The notes: generated from the letters alone by a model not told the origin. A DNA stretch of 64,000 nucleotides from Caldilineales bacterium (GCA_019695115.1 JAIBAP010000026.1:1-64000); one strand, 5' to 3'. Counted from the stretch's first letter, positions 7,479-16,598 are shown. Numbers and translations: made by a program.

Positions 7479-8564
7479 TCAGGGCGACGGAGCCGCTTTG
7501 CCGGTGATCTGGCGGTAGAGGGCGGCGTGGCGGGCGCCCAGGCTGGCCCAATCGCGGCTGGCGACGAGGGCCAGGGCGGCGGTGCGGGCGCGTTCGGGGT
7601 CGATGCGCCGGGCCTGATCGAGGGCCTGGCGCAGATCGCCGTTGCCCGGCTGGAAGAGGACGCCGCTATCGCCGCTGATCAGGTCGGGGAAGGGGCCGAT
7701 GGCGGGGGCGATGATCGGCTTGCCGAAGGAGTAGGCCAGGAGGGCAGCGCCGGAGGTGGTGGCGCGGCGGTAGGGGAAGACGCAGGCGTCGGCGGCGTTG
7801 AAGAAGATCTGGAGGTCTTCGTCGGCGATGTAGGTGGGGAACAGGCGGACGCCGGGGTGGTCGTGGGCGAGCAAGCGCAAGTGCTGGACGAAGGCCTGGC
7901 CGCCCTGGTTGCCGGCCCCAACCTGGCCGGCGATGACGAGTTCGTTGCCAGCGGCCGGCAGCGAGAGGAAGGCGTGGATCAATTGGTCGAGGCCCTTGTA
8001 CGGGCGCATCTGGCCCAGGCAGAGATAAACGAAGGCATCGGGCGCAAGCTGTAGCCGCTGGCGGGCGCTCTGCCGGTCGATGTCGTTGGGGTAGGCGTGC
8101 AGGTAGTGGCCGTGGGGGACGATGTAGACGCCGGCCGTGCGGCCGTGCTGGCCGGCGACGGCGGCGGCGGTGGCTTCATCGTGGACGTGGATGGCGTCGG
8201 CGTGGGTGAAGATCCAGTCGTTGGCAGCGGTGTTGAGGTCAGGGTAAAGCTCGTCGTGGTGGTGGAGGTTGTGGACGGTGTAGACCAGGCGGATGCCGCG
8301 GCGTTGGGCAAAGCGGAGTTCGAGCAGGAGCTGGCGCAGCGCCCGGGCGGCCTGACGGTGGGGTGGATGCCCGTAGCTGTATTGCAGCTCCAGCCAGTGC
8401 AGGTGCACCAGGTGGGGATGTCCGGGCGAAAGCAGGGTGCGCCAGGCCAGGGTGGGGGCGATGGCCGTCGTCACGCCGGCGTCGGCCTTCTGCACCCCTT
8501 CGGCCAGCAGACGGACATAGGGGTTCAGGCGGACGCGGGAGAGGTAGAGGATGCGGAGCGGCAT
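7479..8564 (-). CDS. glycosyltransferase (GT-B)
   Basis: The start at 8564 (MPLRILYLSRVRLNPYVRLL) was chosen because the upstream in-frame codons translate heptamer repeats. The 361-residue protein has HLHWLELQYSYGHPP and LVYTVHNLHHHDELYPDLN in the acceptor domain and YLCLGQMRPYKGLDQLIHAF opening the donor domain. This combination is typical of GT4-like enzymes that include GumK- or AmsK-type transferases. The E-x7-E position reads TTSGAALLAYSFGKP, so the usual first acid is missing. It lies 4 bp upstream of the next glycosyltransferase, in the same operon. Confidence 0.82.
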   Translation of the reverse strand: MPLRILYLSRVRLNPYVRLLAEGVQKADAGVTTAIAPTLAWRTLLSPGHPHLVHLHWLELQYSYGHPPHRQAARALRQLLLELRFAQRRGIRLVYTVHNLHHHDELYPDLNTAANDWIFTHADAIHVHDEATAAAVAGQHGRTAGVYIVPHGHYLHAYPNDIDRQSARQRLQLAPDAFVYLCLGQMRPYKGLDQLIHAFLSLPAAGNELVIAGQVGAGNQGGQAFVQHLRLLAHDHPGVRLFPTYIADEDLQIFFNAADACVFPYRRATTSGAALLAYSFGKPIIAPAIGPFPDLISGDSGVLFQPGNGDLRQALDQARRIDPERARTAALALVASRDWASLGARHAALYRQITGKAAPSP

Positions 8565-8570
8565 GTTAGT

Positions 8571-8640
8571 TATTGGAGATTGGAGATTAGAGATTGGCGG
8601 TTGGCAATCCCTAATCTCCAATCTCCAATCTCCAATCACC
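8571..8640. repeat. inverted pair of ATTGGAG / CTCCAAT heptamer arrays
   Basis: The left arm (about 8572-8589) is made of ATTGGAG-type units and the right arm (about 8612-8629) of their complement, so the intergenic transcript between the methyltransferase and glycosyltransferase genes can fold into a long hairpin. The right end overlaps the methyltransferase stop codon. Confidence 0.9.
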
Positions 8641-9328
8641 TCTTCACCCCAATGACGATCAAATCACGGGCGAAGAGGGTGGGGAAGCGGCGGGCCAGGC
8701 GGGTGTAGAGACGGTTGAAGGGCGGGCGACGCAGCCAGTTGGGGTAGAGGCCGCGCACCCACAAGGAGGCGGAGCCGTCGAGGTGGGTGATGGCAATATC
8801 CCGCGCGGCCAACCAGTCCCGGATTTCGTTCAGGGTGAAGAAGCGGAGATGGGTGAAGTCGGTGGGGGTGGCGCGCAGGTAGGGGAAGCGACCCCGCAGC
8901 AGCCACCATCGGCAGCGCCAATGGGCGATGTTGGGCAGGCAGAGGAGGAAGGTCCCGCCCGGTTTCAGCACCCGCGCCAATTCGTCGAACGAGCGGGCGG
9001 GGTCGAAGTGGTGCTCGATGGCCGAATCGGAGACGACGGCGTCGAAGCTGGCGTCGGGGAAGGGGATGCCGGTCTCGGCGATGTAGAGTTGGCTGGCGTC
9101 CAGACCCTTTTCCTGCGCCCGCCGGGTGGCTTCGTGGGTCAGGTCGGTCATGGTCACCTGGGCGCCGCGCTCGCGGGCCATGCGCTGGGCCAACATGCCG
9201 GGGCCGCCGTCGAGCTGGAAGACGCGCTGGTCGGGCCGGATGTGGGCCAGCATCAAGTCCAGGCGGGTGTGGTCGACGCTGTCATCTTTGGCAGCCCAAT
9301 AGGCTTCGTACCAGGCGACAAGGTTCAT
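8636..9328 (-). CDS. class I SAM-dependent methyltransferase
   Basis: A 230-residue enzyme with the Rossmann-like methyltransferase fold. Motif I is degenerate (VFQLDGGPGMLAQRMA, where DxGxGxG is usual), followed by VTMTDLTHEA (motif II acid), FDAVVSDSAIEHHFDP (motif III/IV, as in UbiE/Methyltransf_11 proteins) and LARVLKPGGTFLLCLPN (motif V). It is the first gene of the polysaccharide operon, so methylation of a sugar or lipid-linked intermediate is a reasonable inference. The substrate is not identifiable. The C-terminal region is rich in Arg and aromatic residues. Confidence 0.82.
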   Translation of the reverse strand: MNLVAWYEAYWAAKDDSVDHTRLDLMLAHIRPDQRVFQLDGGPGMLAQRMARERGAQVTMTDLTHEATRRAQEKGLDASQLYIAETGIPFPDASFDAVVSDSAIEHHFDPARSFDELARVLKPGGTFLLCLPNIAHWRCRWWLLRGRFPYLRATPTDFTHLRFFTLNEIRDWLAARDIAITHLDGSASLWVRGLYPNWLRRPPFNRLYTRLARRFPTLFARDLIVIGVKR

Positions 9329-9330
9329 AA

Positions 9331-9508
9331 ATGCGGATTGCGAAATGCGAATTGCGAAATGGATCGATCACGAATGGCACGAATGGACGAATGGCACGAA
9401 TAGAGCCAGTTATTGGTTATTAGTTATCAGTCATCAGTTACCAGTTGCCAGTTACCAGTTACCCGTTACCGCTTGCCACCCGTCACTTGCCACCTGCCAC
9501 CTGCCCCT
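9331..9508. repeat. 180-bp intergenic block of mixed heptamer arrays
   Basis: The whole gap between the methyltransferase and the secreted hydrolase is repeat. GCGAATT/GCGAAAT units come first, then CACGAATGG-like 8-9-mers, then a clear 7-bp run whose units drift from CCAGTTA through CCCGTTA and CCGCTTG to CCACCTG. About 26 bp of the middle part reappear in inverted orientation at 17947-17972. Confidence 0.92.
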
Positions 9509-12232
9509 CTACCCGCGCGCCAGGGGCAGGAAGAGGCGGAAGGTGGGGAGGGGGGTGGCGGTGGCGGTGGGGGTGCGAGTGGGGGTGGGCGTCAGGGTGG
9601 CGGTGGGGGACGGGGTGGGGAGCGGTTTGTGAGCGAAGTCGACGGTCGTTTGCTGGCCCGCAGCCACGCTCACGATCAGTTCGTTGGTGGGGTGGGCGGG
9701 GTAGTAGCCGCCGGGGGCGTCTTCGTGCAGGCGGTAGGCGCCGGGGGCCAGGTTGCCGAAGCTGTAGAAGCCATCGGCCGCGGTGGTGTAGGCGCCAATG
9801 GACAGTGACCCCTGGTAGATGCGCACCGTGGCTCCGGCCAGACCCGGTTCGCCTGGCTGGCGTACGGCATCGAGGTTGACGTCCTCGAAGATGAGGCCGG
9901 CAAGGACGCCGACGACGGGGGTGGGGGTGGGCGTGGCGGTGGGGGTCTCGGTGGGGTTCGGGGTGGCCGATGGCGTGGGCGATGGCGTGGGGGTGGGGGT
10001 GCGAGTGGCGGTGGGGGTGGTGGTGGGCGTGGGGGTGGGGGTGGCGGTGGGGGGGATGGGCCGGTAGATGATCTCCAAAGCCGGGCGGGTGTTGGCCAGG
10101 CTGTGCTCGCTGCTGCGCAGATTGCGGGCGGCGTTGTAGCTGGCGGTGGCAGCGATCAAGACCAGCCCGTGGTTCCCGGCCGGGTTCTGCACCCAGCCTT
10201 GCACCGTCGCCAAGACGTTGGCCGTGTAGACGCCATCGGCGGCGTTGAGATTGAGGGTCGCGATCGGCGAACTCTCCCAGTCCTGGCCGGGTTGGCCGCC
10301 GGCCGCCCCCCAGGGTTGCCCGGCTGCCGCCTGGTTGTAGGTGGCGGTGGCTTCGTCCCAGGGGCGCAGCAGCCGATAGAGGTTGACCGCCATCTCGGGG
10401 CCGGTTCCGTCGGTCGTGAGCTTGAGGTTGGCGGCCTGGATTTCGACATTGGCCGGGAGGACGCCGGTCAGGTCGAAGCGCAGCAAGCCGGTGGCGACGC
10501 CGCTGGTGCGTAAGGTGACGGCGCCGAAGTTGCCGTAGTTGGAGGCGGCGCTCCACTGGTTGATCCAGGCATCGCTCGTGCCGCCGTAGCCCTGGCTGCC
10601 TTCCTGGAGGCTGACGAGGGCGGGGATGCTGCCATCGTTGGGGAAGAGGCTCAGGCGGACGACGCCGGACGGGGTGGTCCAGTCCAGGCGACCGTTGAGG
10701 GGGGTGACAGGGGCGATGGTGGTGCCCTGGCTGGTGGTGGTCTGCGAGATGATGTAGCCGGCGGCCGGGTCGAAGCCCATGCGGGCCAGGTCGAAGCTGA
10801 GATCGACGGCCTGGGTGTCGGTGACGGTCAGGGTGGCGCGGTCGGCGGCCGGGTCGGAGTCGGCGGCGACCTCGGTGAAGCGGTTGGGGCTGTGTTTGCC
10901 GATGTCCAGCCAGTAGAAGGCTTTGCTTTCGTCGGTGCGGAGGCGCAGGCGGGCCGGATGATCCTGGCGGACGTAGTCGTCCATGAAATCAGCCGCCCAG
11001 TCGCCGCCCAGTCCCCAGTTGGATGAGTCGTCGCCGTGGTCGCCGGGATACCAGCGCAGTTCCAGGCGACGAGGGCTGGCGGCGGCGATGGCGTCGTAGA
11101 AGTCCTGGGCGTGGTGCGGGGGGACGACGGTATCCTGCGAGCCGTGGATGATGGCGATGGGCAGATTGCTGAGGTTGGAGGCAAATTCCCAGGGGCTGCG
11201 GCGTTTGTACTCGAACGGAACCTGGGTTGGGGCGCCGCCGGTCTCGGTGATGATGCGCGTTTGGCGGTACTCGCTGCTCTCGTAATACCACTCAGACAGG
11301 TCGGCAATGGCTTTGTGGGTGACGGCGGCGGCGAAGAGGTCCGGATATTTGGCTGCCATGACGCCCGCCATCATCCCCCCCATGCTGAAGCCGCCGACGT
11401 AGATGCGGTCGGGGTCGATGTTGTAGTGGCTTTGCATGTACTGGAGGAGGGCGAGGGCGTCGTGCTGGCTGCGCAACGAGGCCAGGGGTTCGCCGCCGGG
11501 GCCGAGGGCGTTGTTGCCGCGCTGTGCGGGCGAGGCGACGAACCAGTCGTGGGCGATGGCGGCGGCGGTGTAGTCGGGCAGCGGCTCGAAGGGGACGCCG
11601 CTCCAGCCGTGGAAGACGAGGAGCAGGGGCCGGGGTGCGCTCTGGTCGATCGGCTCCAAAATGGCGGCATCGACGGCCTGGCCGCCTTCGCCAGGAAATT
11701 GGATGAACTTGTATTGGCCGCCCAGCAGCCCGGCGCCGCTGACCTGCAAGGCGGCGTAGTCCACACCCCAGGCATCGCTCGTGCCCTCGGCCGTCAGGCG
11801 GACGTAGTTGACGCCGGGATGCAGCAGTTCCGGCGGGAGAGGATAAGTGCGGATGGGCGCGTGGTCGACCGGGTCGCACGTTGGCTTGCCGTCGGCGGGC
11901 GGGGCCTGGCCGATGTCGACGCCATTGACGACGATGGGGTGGATGGCGCCAGCGCGGACATTGGAGGAGCGCATTAGCAGGCTGGCCGATTCGACGACGC
12001 CGGTGTAGGGCAGGGCCAGGGTGATGGTGTAGGTGGGGAATTCGTTGAGCGCGAGCGGGTCGGGTGTGGTGGTGAGCCGGTAGCAGGTCTCGTCGGCGTT
12101 CGAGGTGATGTCGACTTGAGGGCGAACGATGCCGGCGGCGCCGGCCGAGAGGGTGAGACCGAGGGCGGCCAGCAGGGAGAGGCTGAGGAAGAGGCTGAGT
12201 AGGAGGCGGCGTGGATGCACGGGGAAAGCCAT
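9509..12232 (-). CDS. secreted alpha/beta hydrolase with DNRLRE, SdrD_B and Thr-Pro linkers
   Basis: A 907-residue exported protein. The start at 12232 gives a clear signal peptide (RRLLLSLFLSLSLLAALGLTL). Residues about 175-400 are an alpha/beta hydrolase of the prolyl-oligopeptidase/esterase type, with LLLVFHGWSG (oxyanion region), nucleophile elbow GGFSMGGMMAG, IIHGSQDTVVPPHHA carrying the acid, and WYPGDHGDDS carrying the His. A DNRLRE-like beta domain follows (SDAWINQWSAASNYGNFGAV), then a Thr-Pro linker, one SdrD_B/CNA-B-like module (GLIFEDVNLDAVRQPGEPGL) and a second linker. The end is TFRLFLPLARG, a tail also seen in the next gene. It may act on an extracellular ester or peptide; the substrate is unknown. 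Confidence 0.82.
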   Translation of the reverse strand: MAFPVHPRRLLLSLFLSLSLLAALGLTLSAGAAGIVRPQVDITSNADETCYRLTTTPDPLALNEFPTYTITLALPYTGVVESASLLMRSSNVRAGAIHPIVVNGVDIGQAPPADGKPTCDPVDHAPIRTYPLPPELLHPGVNYVRLTAEGTSDAWGVDYAALQVSGAGLLGGQYKFIQFPGEGGQAVDAAILEPIDQSAPRPLLLVFHGWSGVPFEPLPDYTAAAIAHDWFVASPAQRGNNALGPGGEPLASLRSQHDALALLQYMQSHYNIDPDRIYVGGFSMGGMMAGVMAAKYPDLFAAAVTHKAIADLSEWYYESSEYRQTRIITETGGAPTQVPFEYKRRSPWEFASNLSNLPIAIIHGSQDTVVPPHHAQDFYDAIAAASPRRLELRWYPGDHGDDSSNWGLGGDWAADFMDDYVRQDHPARLRLRTDESKAFYWLDIGKHSPNRFTEVAADSDPAADRATLTVTDTQAVDLSFDLARMGFDPAAGYIISQTTTSQGTTIAPVTPLNGRLDWTTPSGVVRLSLFPNDGSIPALVSLQEGSQGYGGTSDAWINQWSAASNYGNFGAVTLRTSGVATGLLRFDLTGVLPANVEIQAANLKLTTDGTGPEMAVNLYRLLRPWDEATATYNQAAAGQPWGAAGGQPGQDWESSPIATLNLNAADGVYTANVLATVQGWVQNPAGNHGLVLIAATASYNAARNLRSSEHSLANTRPALEIIYRPIPPTATPTPTPTTTPTATRTPTPTPSPTPSATPNPTETPTATPTPTPVVGVLAGLIFEDVNLDAVRQPGEPGLAGATVRIYQGSLSIGAYTTAADGFYSFGNLAPGAYRLHEDAPGGYYPAHPTNELIVSVAAGQQTTVDFAHKPLPTPSPTATLTPTPTRTPTATATPLPTFRLFLPLARG

Positions 12233-12339
12233 GTCGTGAAGAGAGCGGTTGATAAGGAAGGTGTCACGATTATACTCAGACAGCGAAAGAGGGGCGAAGG
12301 AAGCCTGATGGTGCAAGCTCCTCCGCCCCTCCCGAAGTC

Positions 12340-12372
12340 AGACCTTCAGGGTCTGGCAGACCCTAAAGGTCT
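12340..12372. terminator. hairpin AGACCTTCAGGGTCT (repeat family)
   Basis: Two 15-bp arms with one mismatch around a 3-nt loop, directly after the stop of the 1066-aa gene, so it is placed as a transcription end. The same AGACCCTGAAGG motif forms another hairpin at 57539-57572, so it is a dispersed palindromic repeat used as a 3' end signal. There is no strong U-run. Confidence 0.6.
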
Positions 12373-15300
12373 TCATGGTCCCACATTTCGCCACAGCAGC
12401 GGCAGGAAGATGCGGACGCGGCCGTCGTAGTCGCCGAAGTGGAGTTCCAGGGTCTGGTTGGGCGAGAGGGCGGCCAGGAAGTCGTTGGGGGTGCTAGAGG
12501 TGAGGCCGGTGGGGTCGATCTCGACCAGGCGGTAGCTGCCCGGCGCCGCCAGGACGAATTGGGCGTAGCCATCGCCGCCAGTGGCATCGCGCGCCACTTC
12601 CTGTTGCCCCGGCCAGCGGTAGACGATGATCTCGACCCCGGCCAGCGGTGGTTCGCCGTCATCGCTGTCGCCATCCTTGTTGAGGTCGTTGAAGACATAG
12701 GCGTGGATGGCGCCGCTGGGGGTGGCGGTGGGGGTAGGGGTGGGGGTGGGCAGGGCGAAGAGGCCAAAGTCCTGGCTGAGGACGCCGTTGCCTGGGGCCA
12801 GGAAGCGGTTGTTGGGGGGGGTGGTGTTCTGCCAGTTGGCCGGGACGACGAGCACCAGTTCGTAGGTTTGCGAGGCCAGACTGCCAAAGCCGTAGCGACC
12901 CTCGCTGTCTGTGACTTGCTCGGACAGCAACTGGCCCTGCACGGTGCGCAATCGCAAGGTGACGTTGGCGACGCCCGTCTCGCCCGCGCCCGGTTCGTGG
13001 TTGCCGTCCTGGTCAAGGTCATGCCAGACGATGCCCTCGATGCGCCCGCCGGTGGGGGTGGCGGTGGGGGTGCTGGTGGGCATGGGGGTGCTGGTAGGCG
13101 TGCGGGTGGCGGTGGGGGTGGGGGTGGGGGTGGCGGTGACGGTGGGGGTGGCGGTGGGGATGCGGTTGGCGGGGAAGTTCTTGTCGCCGATCTCTTGCCC
13201 GGCGATGACCTGCGCCCACTGCTGTTGGATGACCATCGTCCAGCCCTGGGGCGGTGTGACCCGGATGCTGTAGACGGCCGGGTTCAGGCCGGGGAAGCGA
13301 TAGAAGCCGGCGTTGTCGCTGACAACCTCGGTGATGAGGGTGGTGTTGTCCGAGGCGTAGAGCCGCACCAGTGCGCCGGGCAGGGGCGGTTCGCCGCCAT
13401 CGCGCACCCAGTCGAAGTCCAGGTCCTCGAAGATGTAGCCGGATAGGCTGCCGGTGGTGGCCTGGAGGGTGGCGGTAGGGGTGGGGGTGCGGGTGGGGGT
13501 GGCGGTGGCCTGGCCGGTGGGGGTGGGCGTGGAGGTGACGACCTGGCCGGTGGGGGTGGGGGTGGCCGTGACCTGGGGGGCGTTGTTCAGTTTGCGCACA
13601 TCCACGTGGTGGATGTATTCGTCGCCGTCGTTGGCGTCGGCGTCCGAGCGGCTGTCGATGTAGAAATCGGCCTGGTTGGCAGCCAGCCGGGTGCCGAAGT
13701 AGCCATCCTGGATGTAGAAGGTGGCGGTTTTCCAGGCGTTGGTGTTGGTTTTCTGGACGTAGAAGGTGTTGGCCGGCTGGAGGCCGGTAGTGGGCAGGGC
13801 CTTGTCGATGGCCAAGCCGGTGGCCACGCTCCAGTCCTGGATGGCGTAGACGCGGGCGGCTTTTTCGCCGGTGGTGGAGTCGTATTTGAGACGGAAGCGG
13901 TCGTTGCCGGCGTCGAGATAGGTGACGGCGATGGCGACTTCGTGGGCGTTGCCGGTGGGCGGGGCCAGGTAGCGGCCGTCGGCGTCGAAGAAGAAGCCGT
14001 AGTTGCCATTGGCCTGGTTGCTGCGCCGCGCCACCCAGCCCGGATCGACCTGGATTTGGACTTTGTTGGCGGCGCCGGCGTCCACCTGGTAGAGGCCGGC
14101 GCTGTTGAGGACGGCATTGTAGGGTTGGGTGTTGTAGTGGTAGGGCTTATCGAGGACGTTGGAGGTGGGCGCGTCCCAGCCGGTGATGCCGCCGTTCGAT
14201 TGGAAGCGAGGGTCGTCGGTGATGGGGATGGTGACGCCGCCGGGGATGGTGTGACGCTGGTAGAGATAGTATTCGTAGTTGCCGTTGGTGGGCCAGTCGT
14301 GATACTGGTCGTGTGGGATCTCGGCGTAGGGCAGGTAGGTGGGATTTTTGTGCTCGCGCATGCGCGACCAGATGCTGGGTGGGAAGGTGTCGCCAGCCTG
14401 CAAGCCGGTGCCCAGGTATTTGTCGGCCCATTGGGCGATGCTGCGGTTGGTGGGGGTGTCCATGCCGCTGACGTTCCAGAAGGCGGAGAGGCGGATGACA
14501 TCGACATGGACATCGAGGGCGCGGGCCATGCCCCAGTAGAATTCGTTGGCGGTGCGCAGCATGTAGGCGTAGGTCTCGACGGCGCTGGGCACGGTGTCGG
14601 CGTATTTGCGCAGCTGGTCGTAGGTGCCCACGCATTTGCGGTTGGGGTCGAGGCTTTCGCAGGATTCGATCAGGGTGAAGTCGGAGGTGAGGACGTTGAC
14701 CGAGAGGCCGATGTTCTGGCTGGCGGCCCAATCGGCGATGGTGCGGCGCTCGGTGACATCCTGGTGGAAGGTGGCGTTCTGGTTCATGACCCGGATCTTG
14801 GGCTGGCCGTTGTTGCTTTCGAAGGCGTTCTTGTAGGCCAACGAGACACTCTGACCGAAAGCCACCCATTGCGCCGAGGACATGTTGAGTGAAGCGCGGT
14901 CGTCCGGGTCCACAGCTTTGTTCTCGCCATCTTTGCCCACGCCTATGGCCACCCAGCCGAATTGGCTGGCCTGTGGATGCGAGCGCAGATGGTCGGCCAG
15001 GGCATTGATGAAGACGGTGTACTGGCTCTGGTAGTAGGCGTCGCTGTAATCGATGAGGTACCAGGGGCCGTTGTCGGGGCTGCCATCGCCGTTGCAGTCG
15101 CGGATGTCGGGGTTGGCGGCGGTGATGATGGGGTCGTCGGCGGTGTTGGTCTGGCCGTCGGGGCCGAAGCGCACCCAGGCCGGGGTCGATTCGATGCCGA
15201 GGGTGGGACAGCGAGTGGGCCGGCCGGTGTAGGTGACGAAGGCAAAGCCCACATATTTATAGCCGGCGTTCAGTTGGCTGCTGATCCACGAGTCCATCAC

Positions 15301-15573
15301 ATCGAAGCTGTATACGTTTTTCTGCGGGTTGAGGCTCTTCCAATCCCAGAAACGGTAGGAGCCAACAGCGTAATAGGGGTCGGGCGGGCGCGGGGTCTGG
15401 TTGAGGCCGTTTTCGATGTAGAAGCCAGAGCCAAGGCCGAGACGGTCGGGCGCGGAGGGGGCCAGGGCAGCGGGGCGATCCTGGGCAAAGACAAAAGGCG
15501 TCGCCAGCAGCAGCCCAAACAGGCCGAGGAGAACAAGCAGAGGAGGTAGGCGACGGCGGGTGGGATGGGACAT
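12373..15573 (-). CDS. large secreted TIM-barrel-like protein with three SdrD_B modules
   Basis: A 1066-residue exported protein. The start at 15573 precedes a signal peptide (RRRLPPLLVLLGLFGLLLATP). Residues about 50-420 look like a glycoside-hydrolase-type barrel: YRFWDWKSLNPQKNVYSFDV resembles the first strand of GH42/DUF4832-type proteins, and FHQDVTERRTIADWAASQNI is shared with the 2178-aa protein at 36342. A beta-sandwich-like domain follows. Three SdrD_B modules (GYIFEDLDFDWVRDGGEPPL, GIVWHDLDQDGNHEPGAGET, AYVFNDLNKDGDSDDGEPPL) are separated by Thr-Pro linkers. The C-terminus is RVRIFLPLLWRNVGP. Catalytic activity is not proven from sequence. It is preceded by a structured leader RNA. 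Confidence 0.78.
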   Translation of the reverse strand: MSHPTRRRLPPLLVLLGLFGLLLATPFVFAQDRPAALAPSAPDRLGLGSGFYIENGLNQTPRPPDPYYAVGSYRFWDWKSLNPQKNVYSFDVMDSWISSQLNAGYKYVGFAFVTYTGRPTRCPTLGIESTPAWVRFGPDGQTNTADDPIITAANPDIRDCNGDGSPDNGPWYLIDYSDAYYQSQYTVFINALADHLRSHPQASQFGWVAIGVGKDGENKAVDPDDRASLNMSSAQWVAFGQSVSLAYKNAFESNNGQPKIRVMNQNATFHQDVTERRTIADWAASQNIGLSVNVLTSDFTLIESCESLDPNRKCVGTYDQLRKYADTVPSAVETYAYMLRTANEFYWGMARALDVHVDVIRLSAFWNVSGMDTPTNRSIAQWADKYLGTGLQAGDTFPPSIWSRMREHKNPTYLPYAEIPHDQYHDWPTNGNYEYYLYQRHTIPGGVTIPITDDPRFQSNGGITGWDAPTSNVLDKPYHYNTQPYNAVLNSAGLYQVDAGAANKVQIQVDPGWVARRSNQANGNYGFFFDADGRYLAPPTGNAHEVAIAVTYLDAGNDRFRLKYDSTTGEKAARVYAIQDWSVATGLAIDKALPTTGLQPANTFYVQKTNTNAWKTATFYIQDGYFGTRLAANQADFYIDSRSDADANDGDEYIHHVDVRKLNNAPQVTATPTPTGQVVTSTPTPTGQATATPTRTPTPTATLQATTGSLSGYIFEDLDFDWVRDGGEPPLPGALVRLYASDNTTLITEVVSDNAGFYRFPGLNPAVYSIRVTPPQGWTMVIQQQWAQVIAGQEIGDKNFPANRIPTATPTVTATPTPTPTATRTPTSTPMPTSTPTATPTGGRIEGIVWHDLDQDGNHEPGAGETGVANVTLRLRTVQGQLLSEQVTDSEGRYGFGSLASQTYELVLVVPANWQNTTPPNNRFLAPGNGVLSQDFGLFALPTPTPTPTATPSGAIHAYVFNDLNKDGDSDDGEPPLAGVEIIVYRWPGQQEVARDATGGDGYAQFVLAAPGSYRLVEIDPTGLTSSTPNDFLAALSPNQTLELHFGDYDGRVRIFLPLLWRNVGP

Positions 15574-15663
15574 CAGCGGACTCCTGGTGGGGGTGGGGAT
15601 GACACACCCAGATGACACGCCCGGCAGGTTCTGGAAACCTTGAGGGTGTTGGGTGTAGCGAAT

Positions 15664-15803
15664 AAGAAAGCCGCCGGGAGAGCGGCGGCCTGCTGGTTGG
15701 AAAAAGCAAGCGGGAGCGGCCGAGAAACAGTCTCCCCTCGGTGAAGGGCGAGGGTCTGTGCGACCCTGCGCCCGGCCACCTTCTGTTTCCTTTCGCTCCC
15801 GCT
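15664..15803 (-). ncRNA. structured leader RNA with terminator, upstream of the 1066-aa gene
   Basis: On the minus strand a set of nested stems closes this segment. P1 is AGCGGGAGCG (15803-15794) with CGCTCCCGCT (15718-15709), a perfect 10 bp. P2 is GAAACAG/CTGTTTC. Inner stems are GGTG/CACC, GGGCG/CGCCC and GGGTC/GACCC with a 5-nt loop. The P1 3' arm is followed by TGCTTTTT, and a second hairpin (15689-15670, GCCGCCG stem) is followed by TTTCTT, so two terminator-like structures precede the start codon at 15573. It looks like a riboswitch or an attenuator, but I could not match it to a known class. A small RNA is the alternative. Confidence 0.5.
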
Positions 15804-15896
15804 ACTATGCGCACACTAACACGGGAAGATGAATTTGCCATGAACGGAAGGCGGCATGTTGGGTGAAAGTTTTGTAATCTGGCGGGTGAAGGAACT

Positions 15897-16574
15897 CTAG
15901 CGCGCTGAGTTGGATGGGGCGCCTTCGCGCCAGCCGATGACGCCGGCCGGGACGCCGGCGGCGATGGCGAAGGCCGGGATGCTGGCGGTGACGACGGCCC
16001 CCGCGCCCACCACGGCTCCCCGGCCGATGTTGACGCCGTCGAGGACGATGGCGCCGATGCCCAACCAGGCGCCGTCTTCGATCACGATGTCGCCCTTGCT
16101 GGTGAGGGGTTGGCGGGCGATGGGGAGGGCCGGGTCGGCGAAGCCGTGCTGGTAGGGATAGAGGGCGCAGCGCGGGGCCAGTTGCACATCGTCGCCGATG
16201 ACGATGTTGGCTTTGGCGGCGGTGAGATGGCAACCCGACTGGATGTGGGTGTTCCGGCCGATGGTGATGGCCCCGCCCTGGATGAGTTCGAGGATGCTGT
16301 GGCGCTGCACCGATGAGTCATCGCCGATGCTGAGGCTGCCGCCGTCGCGATGGGCGTATAGCGTCACCTGGTCGTCGATGAAGACGCGCTGGCCCAGGCG
16401 CAGGTTGGGGCAGTGGATGGCGGCAAAGGGCGAGATGAAGCTGCGCCCGCTCAGACGGATGAGCAAGCGCCGGTTCTTGTACGGTCCCACCACCCAGCAG
16501 GCCAGCCGCAAGAACAGCCCGCCAAGCACCGGCAAGCGCGAGAGGGTGAGGAGAAGACGAAGGAGGAATGTCAT
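15897..16574 (-). CDS. left-handed beta-helix (hexapeptide) acyltransferase
   Basis: A 225-residue protein. The start at 16574 was chosen because the upstream frame is heptamer repeat. It has the [LIV]-G-x4 hexapeptide rhythm of LbH acyltransferases: SLSIGDDSSVQRHSIL, AITIGRNTHIQSGCHL, NIVIGDDVQLAPRCAL, then DIVIEDGAWLGIGAIVLDGV, NIGRGAVVGAGAVVTASI and FAIAAGVPAGVIG. This order matches the WbbJ/NodL/MaA-type O-acetyltransferases that decorate sugars using acetyl-CoA. Position next to the polysaccharide operon supports O-acetylation of the glycan. An N-terminal hydrophobic stretch (LLRLLLTLSRLPVLGGLFL) may associate with the membrane. Confidence 0.85.
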   Translation of the reverse strand: MTFLLRLLLTLSRLPVLGGLFLRLACWVVGPYKNRRLLIRLSGRSFISPFAAIHCPNLRLGQRVFIDDQVTLYAHRDGGSLSIGDDSSVQRHSILELIQGGAITIGRNTHIQSGCHLTAAKANIVIGDDVQLAPRCALYPYQHGFADPALPIARQPLTSKGDIVIEDGAWLGIGAIVLDGVNIGRGAVVGAGAVVTASIPAFAIAAGVPAGVIGWREGAPSNSAR

Positions 16575-16598
16575 TTGGGTTGAGTTTTTGTGGCGTTG

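Noticed and set aside
13606-14892. Plus-strand frame opposite the 1066-aa gene
   Set aside because: Gly/Val-rich product typical of the reverse strand of a GC-rich gene; no domain.
15664-15803. c-di-GMP (GEMM), ydaO, TPP, ZTP, guanidine or SRP RNA assignment
   Set aside because: The stems are clear but the conserved sequence blocks of these classes were not found by eye; left unassigned.
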